The notes below the pieces were generated by a model. The model did not search any database. It saw nothing but the letters and a program-made list of their open reading frames with translations, and was not told the DNA's origin. From positions 806,001-870,000 of the forward strand of contig NZ_CP135963.1 of assembly GCF_032460525.1 (NCBI RefSeq): a DNA stretch of 64,000 nt. The letters run 5' to 3'. Positions 56,988-64,000 of this stretch are shown in pieces. Each line of letters opens with the position of its first letter. Within the stretch, counting starts at the first letter, position 1. The stretch comes from Geodermatophilus sp. DSM 44513. Lineage in GTDB: Bacteria; Actinomycetota; Actinomycetes; Mycobacteriales; Geodermatophilaceae. The position numbers were made by a program, and so were the translations under genes.

Positions 56988-59046
56988 CGTTCACCACTCC
57001 CAGTGACTCGATCTGGGCCGTCCGGGAGACCTCCGTGTAGGAGATCACCGGCAGGCGGGGGAGGATCTGACGCATCAGGCGGGACAGTGCGGCCCGGACC
57101 TGCGGGGAGCACACCAGCACCGGGGCCAGGCCGAGGCGCTCGGCGTCGGTCAGCAGGCCGGTGCAGCCGTTGACCAGCGCGTCGACCGTGCCGGCGTCCA
57201 GGGCGAGGACCTGACCGCCCTCGCTGTGCCGCACGGCCTCGAGCAGCCGCTGCTCGAACGCCGGGTCGAGGGTCAGCACGTGCAGCTGCTCGTCGGGGGT
57301 GACGTAGGGGTGGCTGATCGCCGCCCCGAGCGCGGAGCGGGCGGCCTCGACCAGCCCGTCGACGTCCGTGGAGGTCTTCGCCCGCACCGACAGCGCCTCG
57401 AAGATGCGCACCAGGTCGCGGATGGACACGTTCTCGGCGAGCAGCCCGTGCAGCACCCGCTGCACCTCGCCCAGGGTGAGCAGCGCCGGGGTGAGCTCGT
57501 CGACGACGACCGGGTGGGTGCGCTTGACCATCTCGACCAGCAGCCGCACGTCCTCCCGGCCGAGCAGGTCCGCGGCGTTCTGCCGGACGACCTCGGCCAG
57601 GTGCGTGGTGATGACCGAGGAGCGGTCGACGACGGTGGCGCCGGCCATCTCCGCCTGCCGCTGCAGCTCGGCCGGCACCCACTTGGCGGGCAGCCCGAAC
57701 ACCGGCTCGCGGGTGGCCCGGCCGGGCAGCCCGTCCAGCGCGTCGCCGATCGCCAGCACCGTGCCGGGCGGCGAGGTGCCCTTGGCCGCCGGGACGCCGT
57801 TGAGCCAGATGACGTACTGCGAGGACGGCAGGTCCAGGTTGTCGCGGGTGCGCACCAGCGGGATGACCAGGCCGGTCTCCATCGCGACCTTCCGGCGCAG
57901 CGCCTTGACCCGGTCCAGCAGGTCACCGCCGCGGGCGGTGTCGACCAGGTCGACCAGGTCGTAGGCCACCTCGAGCTCCAGCGGGTCGACCCGCATCTTC
58001 TCCGCGATCGCCTCGGGGGAGTCCGGCCGGGGCTCGTCGTCCGCGGCGGCCTGCGGGTCGGTGTCCTCCTCGTCGTCCGTCGTCTCCTGCATGCGTGAGG
58101 CGGCGAGCAGGAAGGCCGCCCCGATGAGCAGGAACGGCAGCTTGGGCAGCCCGGGGATCAGGCACAGCGCGAGCGACGCGCCGCCGGTGATCCGCACCGG
58201 GGACTTGAACCGGCCGAGCTGGGCCAGCAGGTCGGTGCCCATGTCCCCGTCGGAGGCCGAGCGGGTGACGATGATGCCGGTCGCGGTGGACAGCAGCAGC
58301 GCGGGGATCTGGGAGACCAGGCCGTCGCCGACGGTCAGCAGCGAGTAGGTGGAGACCGCGTCACCGGGCGCCATGCCCAGCTGCATGACGCCGATCGCCA
58401 TGCCACCGATGAGGTTGATCAGTGTGATGATGATGGCCGCGATGGCGTCGCCCTTGACGAACTTCGACGCGCCGTCCATCGAGCCGTAGAAGTCGGCCTC
58501 GGCGGTGACCTCGGTGCGCCGCCGGCGGGCCTGCTTCTCGTTGATCAGCCCGGCGTTGAGGTCGGCGTCGATGGCCATCTGCTTGCCGGGCATCGCGTCG
58601 AGGGTGAAGCGGGCGCCGACCTCGGCCACGCGGCCGGCACCGTTGGTGATGACGACGAACTGGATGATCGTCAGGATCACGAAGATCACCAGGCCGACGA
58701 TCAGCGAGCCGCCGATGACGAAGTGCCCGAACGCCTCGATGACCTTGCCGGCGTAGCCGTCGGTGAGCACCAGCCGGGTCGAGGAGACGTTGAGCGCCAG
58801 CCGGAACAGCGTCGCGATGAGGATCAGCGACGGGAAGACGGCGAAGTCCAGCGGCCGCCGGATCTGCATGGCGACCAGCAGGATCAGCAGCGAGGCGGTG
58901 ATGTTCAGGCCCAGCAGCAGGTCCAGGACCGCGGCGGGCAGCGGGACGACGAGCATCAGGACGATGGCCACCACGCCGATCGGGACGGCGGCCTTCGAGA
59001 TCCCTCGCACGGGGGTCTCATCGGCAGCACGCCTCGCGCTGGACAC
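56968..59046 (-). CDS. flhA: Flagellar export protein FlhA
   Basis: 692 residues from GTG 59046. FlhA is the largest membrane part of the flagellar type III export gate and uses the proton motive force. Seven to eight N-terminal helices (about 20-315) surround the cytoplasmic FHIPEP region: FPSLILIATLFRLALNVSSTRLVL, DAMPGKQMAIDADLNAGLINEKQARRRR. The C-terminal cytoplasmic domain (about 340-692) includes ASNPVV-like segments and DRSSVITTHLAEVVRQNAADLLGREDV. Length and motifs are complete. Confidence 0.97.
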   Translation of the reverse strand: MSSARRAADETPVRGISKAAVPIGVVAIVLMLVVPLPAAVLDLLLGLNITASLLILLVAMQIRRPLDFAVFPSLILIATLFRLALNVSSTRLVLTDGYAGKVIEAFGHFVIGGSLIVGLVIFVILTIIQFVVITNGAGRVAEVGARFTLDAMPGKQMAIDADLNAGLINEKQARRRRTEVTAEADFYGSMDGASKFVKGDAIAAIIITLINLIGGMAIGVMQLGMAPGDAVSTYSLLTVGDGLVSQIPALLLSTATGIIVTRSASDGDMGTDLLAQLGRFKSPVRITGGASLALCLIPGLPKLPFLLIGAAFLLAASRMQETTDDEEDTDPQAAADDEPRPDSPEAIAEKMRVDPLELEVAYDLVDLVDTARGGDLLDRVKALRRKVAMETGLVIPLVRTRDNLDLPSSQYVIWLNGVPAAKGTSPPGTVLAIGDALDGLPGRATREPVFGLPAKWVPAELQRQAEMAGATVVDRSSVITTHLAEVVRQNAADLLGREDVRLLVEMVKRTHPVVVDELTPALLTLGEVQRVLHGLLAENVSIRDLVRIFEALSVRAKTSTDVDGLVEAARSALGAAISHPYVTPDEQLHVLTLDPAFEQRLLEAVRHSEGGQVLALDAGTVDALVNGCTGLLTDAERLGLAPVLVCSPQVRAALSRLMRQILPRLPVISYTEVSRTAQIESLGVVNGAFAVR

Positions 59047-59107
59047 CGCCGTCCGCCCCGGCCGTCCCGCCTACCCCAGACGCAACGTCGGCCCTCCTGC
59101 AGTAGAA

Positions 59108-59163
59108 GGACCCCCTTGCCCCCCGCCACTCGCGAGCTCGCGGCGGGACCCTGCAAGGGGGCC
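59108..59163 (+). repeat. Dispersed hairpin copy G, with a trailing half-copy
   Basis: The outer arms GGACCCCCTTGC and GCAAGGGGGCC pair fully; the interior is CACTCGCGAGCTCGCGG. It is followed at 59169-59190 by GCGGGGGCAGGAGGGTCCTTC, an inverted half of the same family. It lies between flhB and flhA, which are read in the same direction. Confidence 0.75.
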
Positions 59164-59190
59164 GAGGCGCGGGGGCAGGAGGGTCCTTCT

Positions 59191-60324
59191 TCAGCGACGG
59201 GCGCCGGCGCGGGGCAGGTCCTCGACGTCCGGCGCGGCGAAGCCGGGGCGGTGGACGCCGCCGCGCACGCCCCGCGCCGACAGCTGCATGACGAAGGCCA
59301 GCACTCGGGCCACCGCGGTGAACAGCTGGGCCGGCACCTCCTGGCCGATGTCGCAGGAGGCGTGCAGGGCGCGGGCCAGCGGGACGTCGTGGACCAAGGG
59401 CACCCGTGCCTCGGCGGCGCGCTCGCGCAGCTTGGCGGCGACCTCGTCGGCGCCCTTGGCCACGACCCGGGGCGCGCCGCGGTCGGGCTGGTAGCGCAGC
59501 GCGACGGCGACGTGGGTGGGGTTGACCAGCAGCACGTCGGCGGTGGCGACCTCGGCCATCATCCGGTTGCGCGACATCGCCATCTGGGTGGCCCGCCGCT
59601 GGGCCTTGACGTGCGGGTCGCCCTCGGAGTTCTTGTGCTCCTGCTCGATCTCGTACCGGCTCATCTTGAGCTTCTGCATGATCTGGCGGCGGACGATGAC
59701 GTAGTCGGCGATCGCGATCGTCAGGCCGGTGACCGCGACGACGCGGAACATCAGCACGGCGGACTCGGTGAAGGTCGTGGTGACCGCCGAGAGCGGCAGC
59801 GCGCCGGCCGAGGAGACCAGCTCCTGCGCCCGGTCGCTGGTGACCACGACGACGGTGGCCAGCGCCGCGGTCTTGATGATCGCCTTGGCGGCCTCCCACA
59901 GTCCGTGGCCGCCGAACATCCGCTTGATCCCCGGGAACGGGTTGAGCTTCTGCAACGTCGGCTTCAGCGGCTTGCCGCTGACGGAGACCCCGCCCTGTGC
60001 GGCGGATGCGACGACGCCCACGACCATCAGCGCCACCGCCATCGGCAGCACCACGGTGACGAAGGCGGCCAGTGCCTGCCCGAGCAGCCCGGTCACGGTC
60101 TCGACCTCGGGCTCCTCGACCACCACCTCGACCGCCACGAACATCCGGCCGACCTCGTCGTAGGCGTTCCTGACCAGCATCGGCAGCAGGTAGCTGGCCG
60201 CCGCCGCGCCGGCCCAGGTGCCGAGCTCCTGAGTCCGCGGGATCTGCCCTTCCTTGCGCGCCTTCTTCAGGCGCTGGGGAGTCGGGGCCTCGGTCTTCTC
60301 CCCACCCGGCCCGTCCTTGGCCAC
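59191..60324 (-). CDS. flhB: Flagellar export switch protein FlhB
   Basis: 377 residues from GTG 60324. FlhB sets substrate specificity of the flagellar export gate through autocleavage between N and P of its NPTH motif, seen here at 268-271 (LLVNPTHVAVALRYQP). The N-terminus is EKTEAPTPQRLKKARKEGQIPRTQELGTW, typical; four membrane helices follow (to about 215), then the linker with RRQIMQKLKMSRYEIEQEHK and the cleaved cytoplasmic domain (VVAKGADEVAAKLRERA, VPLARALHASCDIGQEVP). Complete. Confidence 0.96.
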   Translation of the reverse strand: MAKDGPGGEKTEAPTPQRLKKARKEGQIPRTQELGTWAGAAAASYLLPMLVRNAYDEVGRMFVAVEVVVEEPEVETVTGLLGQALAAFVTVVLPMAVALMVVGVVASAAQGGVSVSGKPLKPTLQKLNPFPGIKRMFGGHGLWEAAKAIIKTAALATVVVVTSDRAQELVSSAGALPLSAVTTTFTESAVLMFRVVAVTGLTIAIADYVIVRRQIMQKLKMSRYEIEQEHKNSEGDPHVKAQRRATQMAMSRNRMMAEVATADVLLVNPTHVAVALRYQPDRGAPRVVAKGADEVAAKLRERAAEARVPLVHDVPLARALHASCDIGQEVPAQLFTAVARVLAFVMQLSARGVRGGVHRPGFAAPDVEDLPRAGARR

Positions 60325-60343
60325 GGCTCACCCCCTCCCGGGA

Positions 60344-60409
60344 CCGGCGAGATCGGCGATCTCGCACGCTCGGGAGGCCGCAGCCGGGCGAGACCGCCGA
60401 TCTCGCCGG
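60344..60409. repeat. 22-bp-arm hairpin between fliR and flhB
   Basis: Arms 60344-60365 (CCGGCGAGATCGGCGATCTC plus GC) and 60388-60409 are complementary except for one mismatch; the 22-base loop begins ACGCTCGGG. The left arm end and loop together contain CTCGCACGCTCG (60361-60372), the core of the dispersed hairpin family. The element lies within the flagellar operon. Confidence 0.7.
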
Positions 60410-60425
60410 GTGGGCGGCACCCGCA

Positions 60426-61190
60426 TCACCCGCTCCGCAGGGAGACCATGGCCCGGACGGCGTGCTCGAGCAGCGCGTCCAGCGCGGGGGGCAGCAGCGG
60501 GAAGGTCAGGCCCAGCAGGGTCAGCGTGAGCATGATCTTCACCGGGAAGCCGAAGGCGAAGATGTTGAGCGCGGGCGCGGCGCGGGACAGCAGCGCGAGC
60601 GCGACGTCGGCGAGCAGCAGCACCGCGACCATCGGCCCGGCGATCTGCAGCGCCGCCAGGAACATCAGCGACAGCGCGGTGATCAGCACCGGGGCCAGCT
60701 GCTCGGTGGGCACCGACCCCCCGACCGGCATCCCCTCGTAGGAGGTGGCGAACCCCCGCACGACCAGCAGGTGCCCGCCGCTGGTGAACAGCAGCGTGGT
60801 GGCCAGCATGTGGTGCAGCCGGCCGACCGAGGAGGCGGTCGTCATCGACAGCGGGTCGTAGGCCGGCTGCAGCGAGAAGCCGCCGGTGAGGTCGATGAGG
60901 TCACCGGCGTACTGGACGGCGGCGAACAGCACGTGCACGACGAAGCCCAGCGCCGCGCCGATGACCACCTCGGTGAGGGCGCCGACGACGAGGAACCCGG
61001 TGGTCGGGGCCGGCATGTCCGCGGCGATGCGGGTCATCAGCGCGACCGACAGGGCCAGCGCCAGCGCGCCCTTCACCGGGGCGGGGATGCTCTTGGAGGT
61101 GAACGGCGGGGCCAGCAGGATGAACCCGGTGGCGCGGGCGGTGCCGAGCAGCAGGGCCGCCAGGGTGCCCGCCGGGACCTCGAGGTCCAC
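60426..61190 (-). CDS. fliR: Flagellar export protein FliR
   Basis: 254 residues from GTG 61190. Six hydrophobic segments are visible, with the FliR family features ATGFILLAPPFTSKSIPAPVKGALALALS near the start, GAALGFVVHVLFAAVQYAGDLIDLTGGFSLQ in the middle and LFLAD-like MVAVLLLADVALALLSRAAPALNIFAFGFPVKIMLTL at the end. FliR, FliP and FliQ form the helical export gate core above FlhA/FlhB. It is short by a few residues but complete, five bases from the fliQ stop. Confidence 0.95.
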   Translation of the reverse strand: MDLEVPAGTLAALLLGTARATGFILLAPPFTSKSIPAPVKGALALALSVALMTRIAADMPAPTTGFLVVGALTEVVIGAALGFVVHVLFAAVQYAGDLIDLTGGFSLQPAYDPLSMTTASSVGRLHHMLATTLLFTSGGHLLVVRGFATSYEGMPVGGSVPTEQLAPVLITALSLMFLAALQIAGPMVAVLLLADVALALLSRAAPALNIFAFGFPVKIMLTLTLLGLTFPLLPPALDALLEHAVRAMVSLRSG

Positions 61191-61195
61191 GGCCG

Positions 61196-61471
61196 CTACG
61201 TCCGGTCGAGCAGCCGGGGCAGCGAGTCGAACAGGGACTGGGTGAAGCTCACCAGCTCGGCGAGCACCCAGTTGCCCGTGACCAGCAGCGCGATCGCGAC
61301 CGCGATCATCTTCGGCACGAACGACAGCGTCGGTTCCTGGATCTGCGTCGCCGCCTGGAACAGCGAGATGAGGAACCCGACCAGCAGCGCGGTCAGCAGC
61401 ACGGGCGCGGCGACCTTGGCCCCGACCAGCATCGTCGCCACGGCGATCTCGGTGACGTCGGCGTCACTCAT
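61196..61471 (-). CDS. fliQ: Flagellar export protein FliQ
   Basis: 91 residues from ATG 61471. Two membrane helices and the conserved VAAPVLLTALLVGFLISLFQAATQIQEPTL..FVPK pattern are the FliQ signature. It is part of the FliPQR gate. The start is preceded by GAGTC only, and the 157-bp gap before it, back to fliP, breaks an otherwise close-packed operon. Confidence 0.95.
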   Translation of the reverse strand: MSDADVTEIAVATMLVGAKVAAPVLLTALLVGFLISLFQAATQIQEPTLSFVPKMIAVAIALLVTGNWVLAELVSFTQSLFDSLPRLLDRT

Positions 61472-61628
61472 GACTCGACTCCGTGCTCGTTCCGCTCCTC
61501 GGTCGACCGCACGGGTCGCCTCCGCGGTCGCTCCGCTCCTCGCTCGCTGGCGCTCGCTGCGATGCTCACGACCCGTCGGCTCCCTGGCGCCCACAGCGGT
61601 GCTCGCTCGCGCGTCGTCCTCGTGGCGC
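61472..61628. repeat. Iterated CGCTC-type sequence in the fliP-fliQ gap
   Basis: The gap holds repeated short words such as GCTCCGCTCCTC, GCTCGCTGGCGCTCGCT and ACCCGTCGG/GACCGCACGGG. No ORF or good terminator. It looks like an inserted palindromic/short-period element. It lies inside the flagellar operon. Confidence 0.45.
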
Positions 61629-62462
61629 TCACCCGTAGCTCCCCACCAGCGCCGTGGTGATCAGCGCCCAGCCGTCGACCACCACGAACAGCAGCAGCTT
61701 GAACGGCAGGGAGACGATCACCGGCGGCACCATCATCATGCCCATCGACATGAGCGCGGCGCTGACCAGCATGTCCAGCACCAGGAACGGGATGAACACG
61801 ACCAGCCCGATGATGAAGGCACTCTTGAGCTCCGAGAGCACGAACGCGGGCACCAGCGTCGTCATGCTCACCGCGGCGGCGTCGGCCGGGGCCTCCTCGC
61901 CGGACAGCCCGACCATCAGCGCCAGCTCGTCCTCGCGGGTGTTGTCCAGCAGGAACGCCCGCAGCGGGACGACGCCGACGTCGTAGGACTGCGACACGGT
62001 CATGGCGCCGGCGAGGTAGGGCTGCACGGCGGTGTCGTTGATCTCGGTGAGCACCGGGCCCATGACGAACAGGGTCAGGAACAGCGCGATGCCGGTGAGC
62101 ACGGTGTTCGGCGGGGACATCTGCATGCCCAGCGCGTTCCGGGTCAGCGACAGCACCACGATGATCTTGGTGAAGGACGTGGCGAGCAGCAGCACCGCCG
62201 GGGCGACCGACAGCACCGTGATGGCCAGGATCAGCGTGATCGAGGTGCTCGGGCTGCCGCCGCCGATGGAGATGTCCACGCCGCCCTCGACGCCGGGAAC
62301 CACCGGCGCGACCGGGGCCGTCGGGGCGACCGGCGCCTCGACGGCGGACGCCGGCCCCGCCAGCAGCGCGAGCAGGACGCCGAGCAGCGCCGCGAGCAGC
62401 AGGACCAGCCCCACGCGCCGCGCGACCGGGACGCCCCGGACCGGGGCGGGGGAGGCGGTCAT
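61629..62462 (-). CDS. fliP: Flagellar export protein FliP
   Basis: 277 residues from ATG 62462, joined to the fliO stop as TGATG. The N-terminal hydrophobic segment (about 15-42, signal-like) is followed by a Pro/Val/Ala-rich region and four core helices: TLILAITVLSVAPAVLLLATSFTKIIVVLSLTRNALG, PPNTVLTGIALFLTLFVMGPV, ELKSAFIIGLVVFIPFLVLDMLVSAALMSMGMMMVPP and the last LPFKLLLFVVVDGW. These are the FliP signatures. Part of the FliPQR export gate. Confidence 0.96.
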   Translation of the reverse strand: MTASPAPVRGVPVARRVGLVLLLAALLGVLLALLAGPASAVEAPVAPTAPVAPVVPGVEGGVDISIGGGSPSTSITLILAITVLSVAPAVLLLATSFTKIIVVLSLTRNALGMQMSPPNTVLTGIALFLTLFVMGPVLTEINDTAVQPYLAGAMTVSQSYDVGVVPLRAFLLDNTREDELALMVGLSGEEAPADAAAVSMTTLVPAFVLSELKSAFIIGLVVFIPFLVLDMLVSAALMSMGMMMVPPVIVSLPFKLLLFVVVDGWALITTALVGSYG

Positions 62463-62845
62463 CAGCGGCGAACCGTCCGGTCCCGCAGCTGCGAGACGAA
62501 GGTCGTCCAGCCGTCGCGGTCGAACACCGAACCGGCCAGCGCGCCGGGCGCCCCGGCCATCGCCGGCTGCGCGGCCCGCTGCTCGGCGACGGCCTCGGCG
62601 ACCGCGTCGCCGTCCACCTCGGCCAGCAGGGTGACCTGCTCCTCGGTGGAGCCGACGACCAGCACGCGCCCGGCGATCCGGACGACGCTGACGCTGCTGG
62701 CCCGGCCCATGCGCTGCCGGGCGACGACCTCGATCAGCCCGTTGCCCTGGCCGAGGCCGCGCTTGCGCGCCACCCCTGCCGCGAACCACAGCACGCCGGC
62801 GATCAGGGCCAAGGAGAGCACCAGCCGGATGACCATCCACGTCAT
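62462..62845 (-). CDS. fliO: Flagellar biosynthesis protein FliO
   Basis: 127 residues. A single N-terminal membrane helix (VIRLVLSLALIAGVLWFAAGV) is followed by a cytoplasmic domain LIEVVARQRMGRASSVSVVRIAGRVLVVGSTEEQVTLLAEV, the FliO core. FliO helps assemble the FliP pore. It sits between fliN and fliP, with its stop overlapping the fliP ATG by one base. Sequence conservation in this family is low, so the call leans on position and topology. Confidence 0.9.
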   Translation of the reverse strand: MTWMVIRLVLSLALIAGVLWFAAGVARKRGLGQGNGLIEVVARQRMGRASSVSVVRIAGRVLVVGSTEEQVTLLAEVDGDAVAEAVAEQRAAQPAMAGAPGALAGSVFDRDGWTTFVSQLRDRTVRR

Positions 62846-63588
62846 GCCCGGGAGCCGATCTCGGAGGCGGCGGCGTCGGTGATGATCTCGCTGATCCGCA
62901 GGCCGAAGTCCTCGTCGACGACGACCACCTCGCCGCGGGCGATCAGCGTGCCGTTGACCAGCAGGTCGGCCGGTGCGCTGGCGGCGCGGTCGAGCTCGAC
63001 GACCTCGCCGGGGTGCAGGGAGAGCAGCTCGCCGACGGTCATCCGGGTGCGGCCGATCTCGACGGTGACCTCCATGGCCACGTGCCGCAGCAGGTCCAGG
63101 CTGCCGCGCTGGGTGCGCGGCTGGGGCAGGGTCACCTGCAGGGCGAGGACCGCCTCGACGGTGCCGCCGGCGGCCATCAGCGGGACGGCGACGAACATGC
63201 CCTTGTCCCGCAGACCGTCCAGCGCGGCGTCGGGCTCCTCGGTGCGCTCGGCGTCCACCCGCACCCGGCCCAGGGTGGCCGCGGCGGCCTCCAGGGCCGG
63301 GCGCAGCGCGGTGGCGACGTCCATCGGGCCCACGGGGGAGTTGGCGAGGGCGTCGACGACCTCGGCGGACACCACCAGCACGACGTCCCCGCTCACCTCC
63401 CCGGACAACCGCGCGGCCACCGCGGTGGTGGCCGTCGCCGGGACGAGGACGGCGTCGGGGTCGCTGACCGGCGCGCCGGGGACGAGCTCGGCCGTCGCCG
63501 GCACCAGCGCGGCCGCGGCGCGGGCCGCCGACGCCACGACGGCGATCACGGTCTCGGAGGCCTGGGAGTGGTCCACGGAGGAGGTCAT
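62842..63588 (-). CDS. fliN: Flagellar motor switch protein FliN with an extra N-terminal domain
   Basis: 248 residues. The C-terminal SpoA domain (about 168-244; MEVTVEIGRTRMTVGELLSLHPGEVVELDR, ADLLVNGTLIARGEVVVVDEDFGLRISEI) is the FliN hallmark that builds the C-ring with FliM. The first ~150 residues (AARLSGEVSGDVVLVVSAEVVDAL, DVATALRPALEAAAATLG) resemble the CheC/FliY-type or FliM-middle fold but are diverged and lack a clear phosphatase motif. Most FliN proteins are 100-140 residues, so this is a FliY-like long form. The start overlaps the fliM end by four bases. Confidence 0.9.
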   Translation of the reverse strand: MTSSVDHSQASETVIAVVASAARAAAALVPATAELVPGAPVSDPDAVLVPATATTAVAARLSGEVSGDVVLVVSAEVVDALANSPVGPMDVATALRPALEAAAATLGRVRVDAERTEEPDAALDGLRDKGMFVAVPLMAAGGTVEAVLALQVTLPQPRTQRGSLDLLRHVAMEVTVEIGRTRMTVGELLSLHPGEVVELDRAASAPADLLVNGTLIARGEVVVVDEDFGLRISEIITDAAASEIGSRA

Positions 63589-64000
63589 GCGGAGTCCTTC
63601 TGGGCCGGGGGGACGGAGCTGTGGGCAGCGCGCTGGCCGGCGGCCGGCGTGGGGACGATGGCCGCGGCGAGCCGGCGGCGGTGGTTGCTGGCGATGGCGT
63701 GGGCGAAGGTCACGTCGTTGGTGGTGACCTCGAGCGGGGCGTCCTGCGGGTGGCGCAGCAGCAGCACGTCGCCGATCGCGAGGGAGAGCAGGTCCTCGGA
63801 GGACACCTCGAGCGCGCTGAACCGCACGCCGACGTCCACGGGCACCTGGGTGAGCCGCTCGGTCAGCGCCTCCAGGGCGCGCCGCCGCTTGGCCTGCGCG
63901 GACTCCGACAGCTGCGGGGAGGCGGCGTTGTTCAGCGGGGTCTGGAAGGAGGAGAACGGCAGCACCAGCGTGGCCACCCCGCTGCGGGCGCCGATGCCCA
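63585..64000 (-). CDS. fliM: Flagellar motor switch protein FliM, C-terminal fragment (runs off the window)
   Basis: Reading continues without a stop to 64000, giving the last ~138 residues. LTERLTQVPVDVGVRFSALEVSSEDLLSLAIGDVLLLRHPQDAPLEVTTNDVTFAHAIASNHRRRLAAAI matches the SpoA (C-terminal) domain of FliM. FliM binds CheY-P and sits between FliG and FliN in the rotor C-ring. The N-terminal CheY-binding peptide and middle domain lie outside the window. Confidence 0.92.
   Translation of the reverse strand, partial: GIGARSGVATLVLPFSSFQTPLNNAASPQLSESAQAKRRRALEALTERLTQVPVDVGVRFSALEVSSEDLLSLAIGDVLLLRHPQDAPLEVTTNDVTFAHAIASNHRRRLAAAIVPTPAAGQRAAHSSVPPAQKDSA

Overview
The window is very GC-rich (by eye well above 70%) with frequent GTG starts and GTGA/ATGA start-stop overlaps. 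It combines an actinobacterial gene set (mycothiol S-conjugate amidase Mca, DUF501/DivIC/enolase cluster, Mfd-MazG, family 5 UDG, RNHCP protein) with a complete flagellar export operon. That combination points to a motile high-GC actinobacterium, most likely in or near the Geodermatophilaceae (Blastococcus/Modestobacter/Geodermatophilus); the family assignment is an inference.

Layout. (1) 1-11.9 kb is the edge of a surface polysaccharide locus: the end of a glycosyltransferase, a NodB-type deacetylase, a 1530-residue secreted PKD/LamG protein, a Wzx-like flippase, a Wzy-like polymerase/ligase, a Wzz-like chain-length protein with a decayed kinase domain, and two TagD-like cytidylyltransferases flanking a frameshifted IS481-type transposase relic. 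(2) 12-29.4 kb is core genome: mfd, a SurA-like lipoprotein, mazG, eno, divIC/ftsB, DUF501, ppx/gppA, a family 5 UDG, a type II NADH dehydrogenase and a tRNA with anticodon UAA. This resembles the order I recall around Streptomyces bldA. A Bax-inhibitor-like protein, a thiolase and an SGNH hydrolase follow. (3) 29.4-42.3 kb holds a DUF2252 gene split by an in-frame TAG, an SLC13 transporter, a MoxR/VWA pair, threonine dehydratase, a DrrAB-type ABC exporter and an M3 peptidase. (4) 42.3-54.4 kb has an order reminiscent of M. tuberculosis Rv1080c-Rv1086 (greA, mca, small membrane protein, hemolysin III, short cis-prenyltransferase), with a ribbon-helix-helix-like protein, geranylgeranyl-reductase-like flavoprotein and PadR/HAAS pair inserted, then a PIN-PhoH ATPase and an AbiEi/DUF559-like gene. 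(5) 54.6-64 kb, minus strand, is a flagellar operon read fliM-fliN-fliO-fliP-fliQ-fliR-flhB-flhA-flhF-like plus a small membrane protein.

The most striking non-gene signal is a dispersed family of roughly 55-bp hairpins (GGACC...GGCC). At least seven copies, plus two tandem variants, lie between genes. Their outer arms differ from copy to copy but remain complementary within each copy. The other leading observations are the type I (short variable loop) tRNA with a UAA anticodon at a bldA-like position, the single in-frame amber codon in DUF2252, the FlhF-like protein without a P-loop, and a 92-bp tandem duplication of the 3' end of the VWA gene together with its hairpin. All coordinates and motifs were read by eye; no database search was possible.
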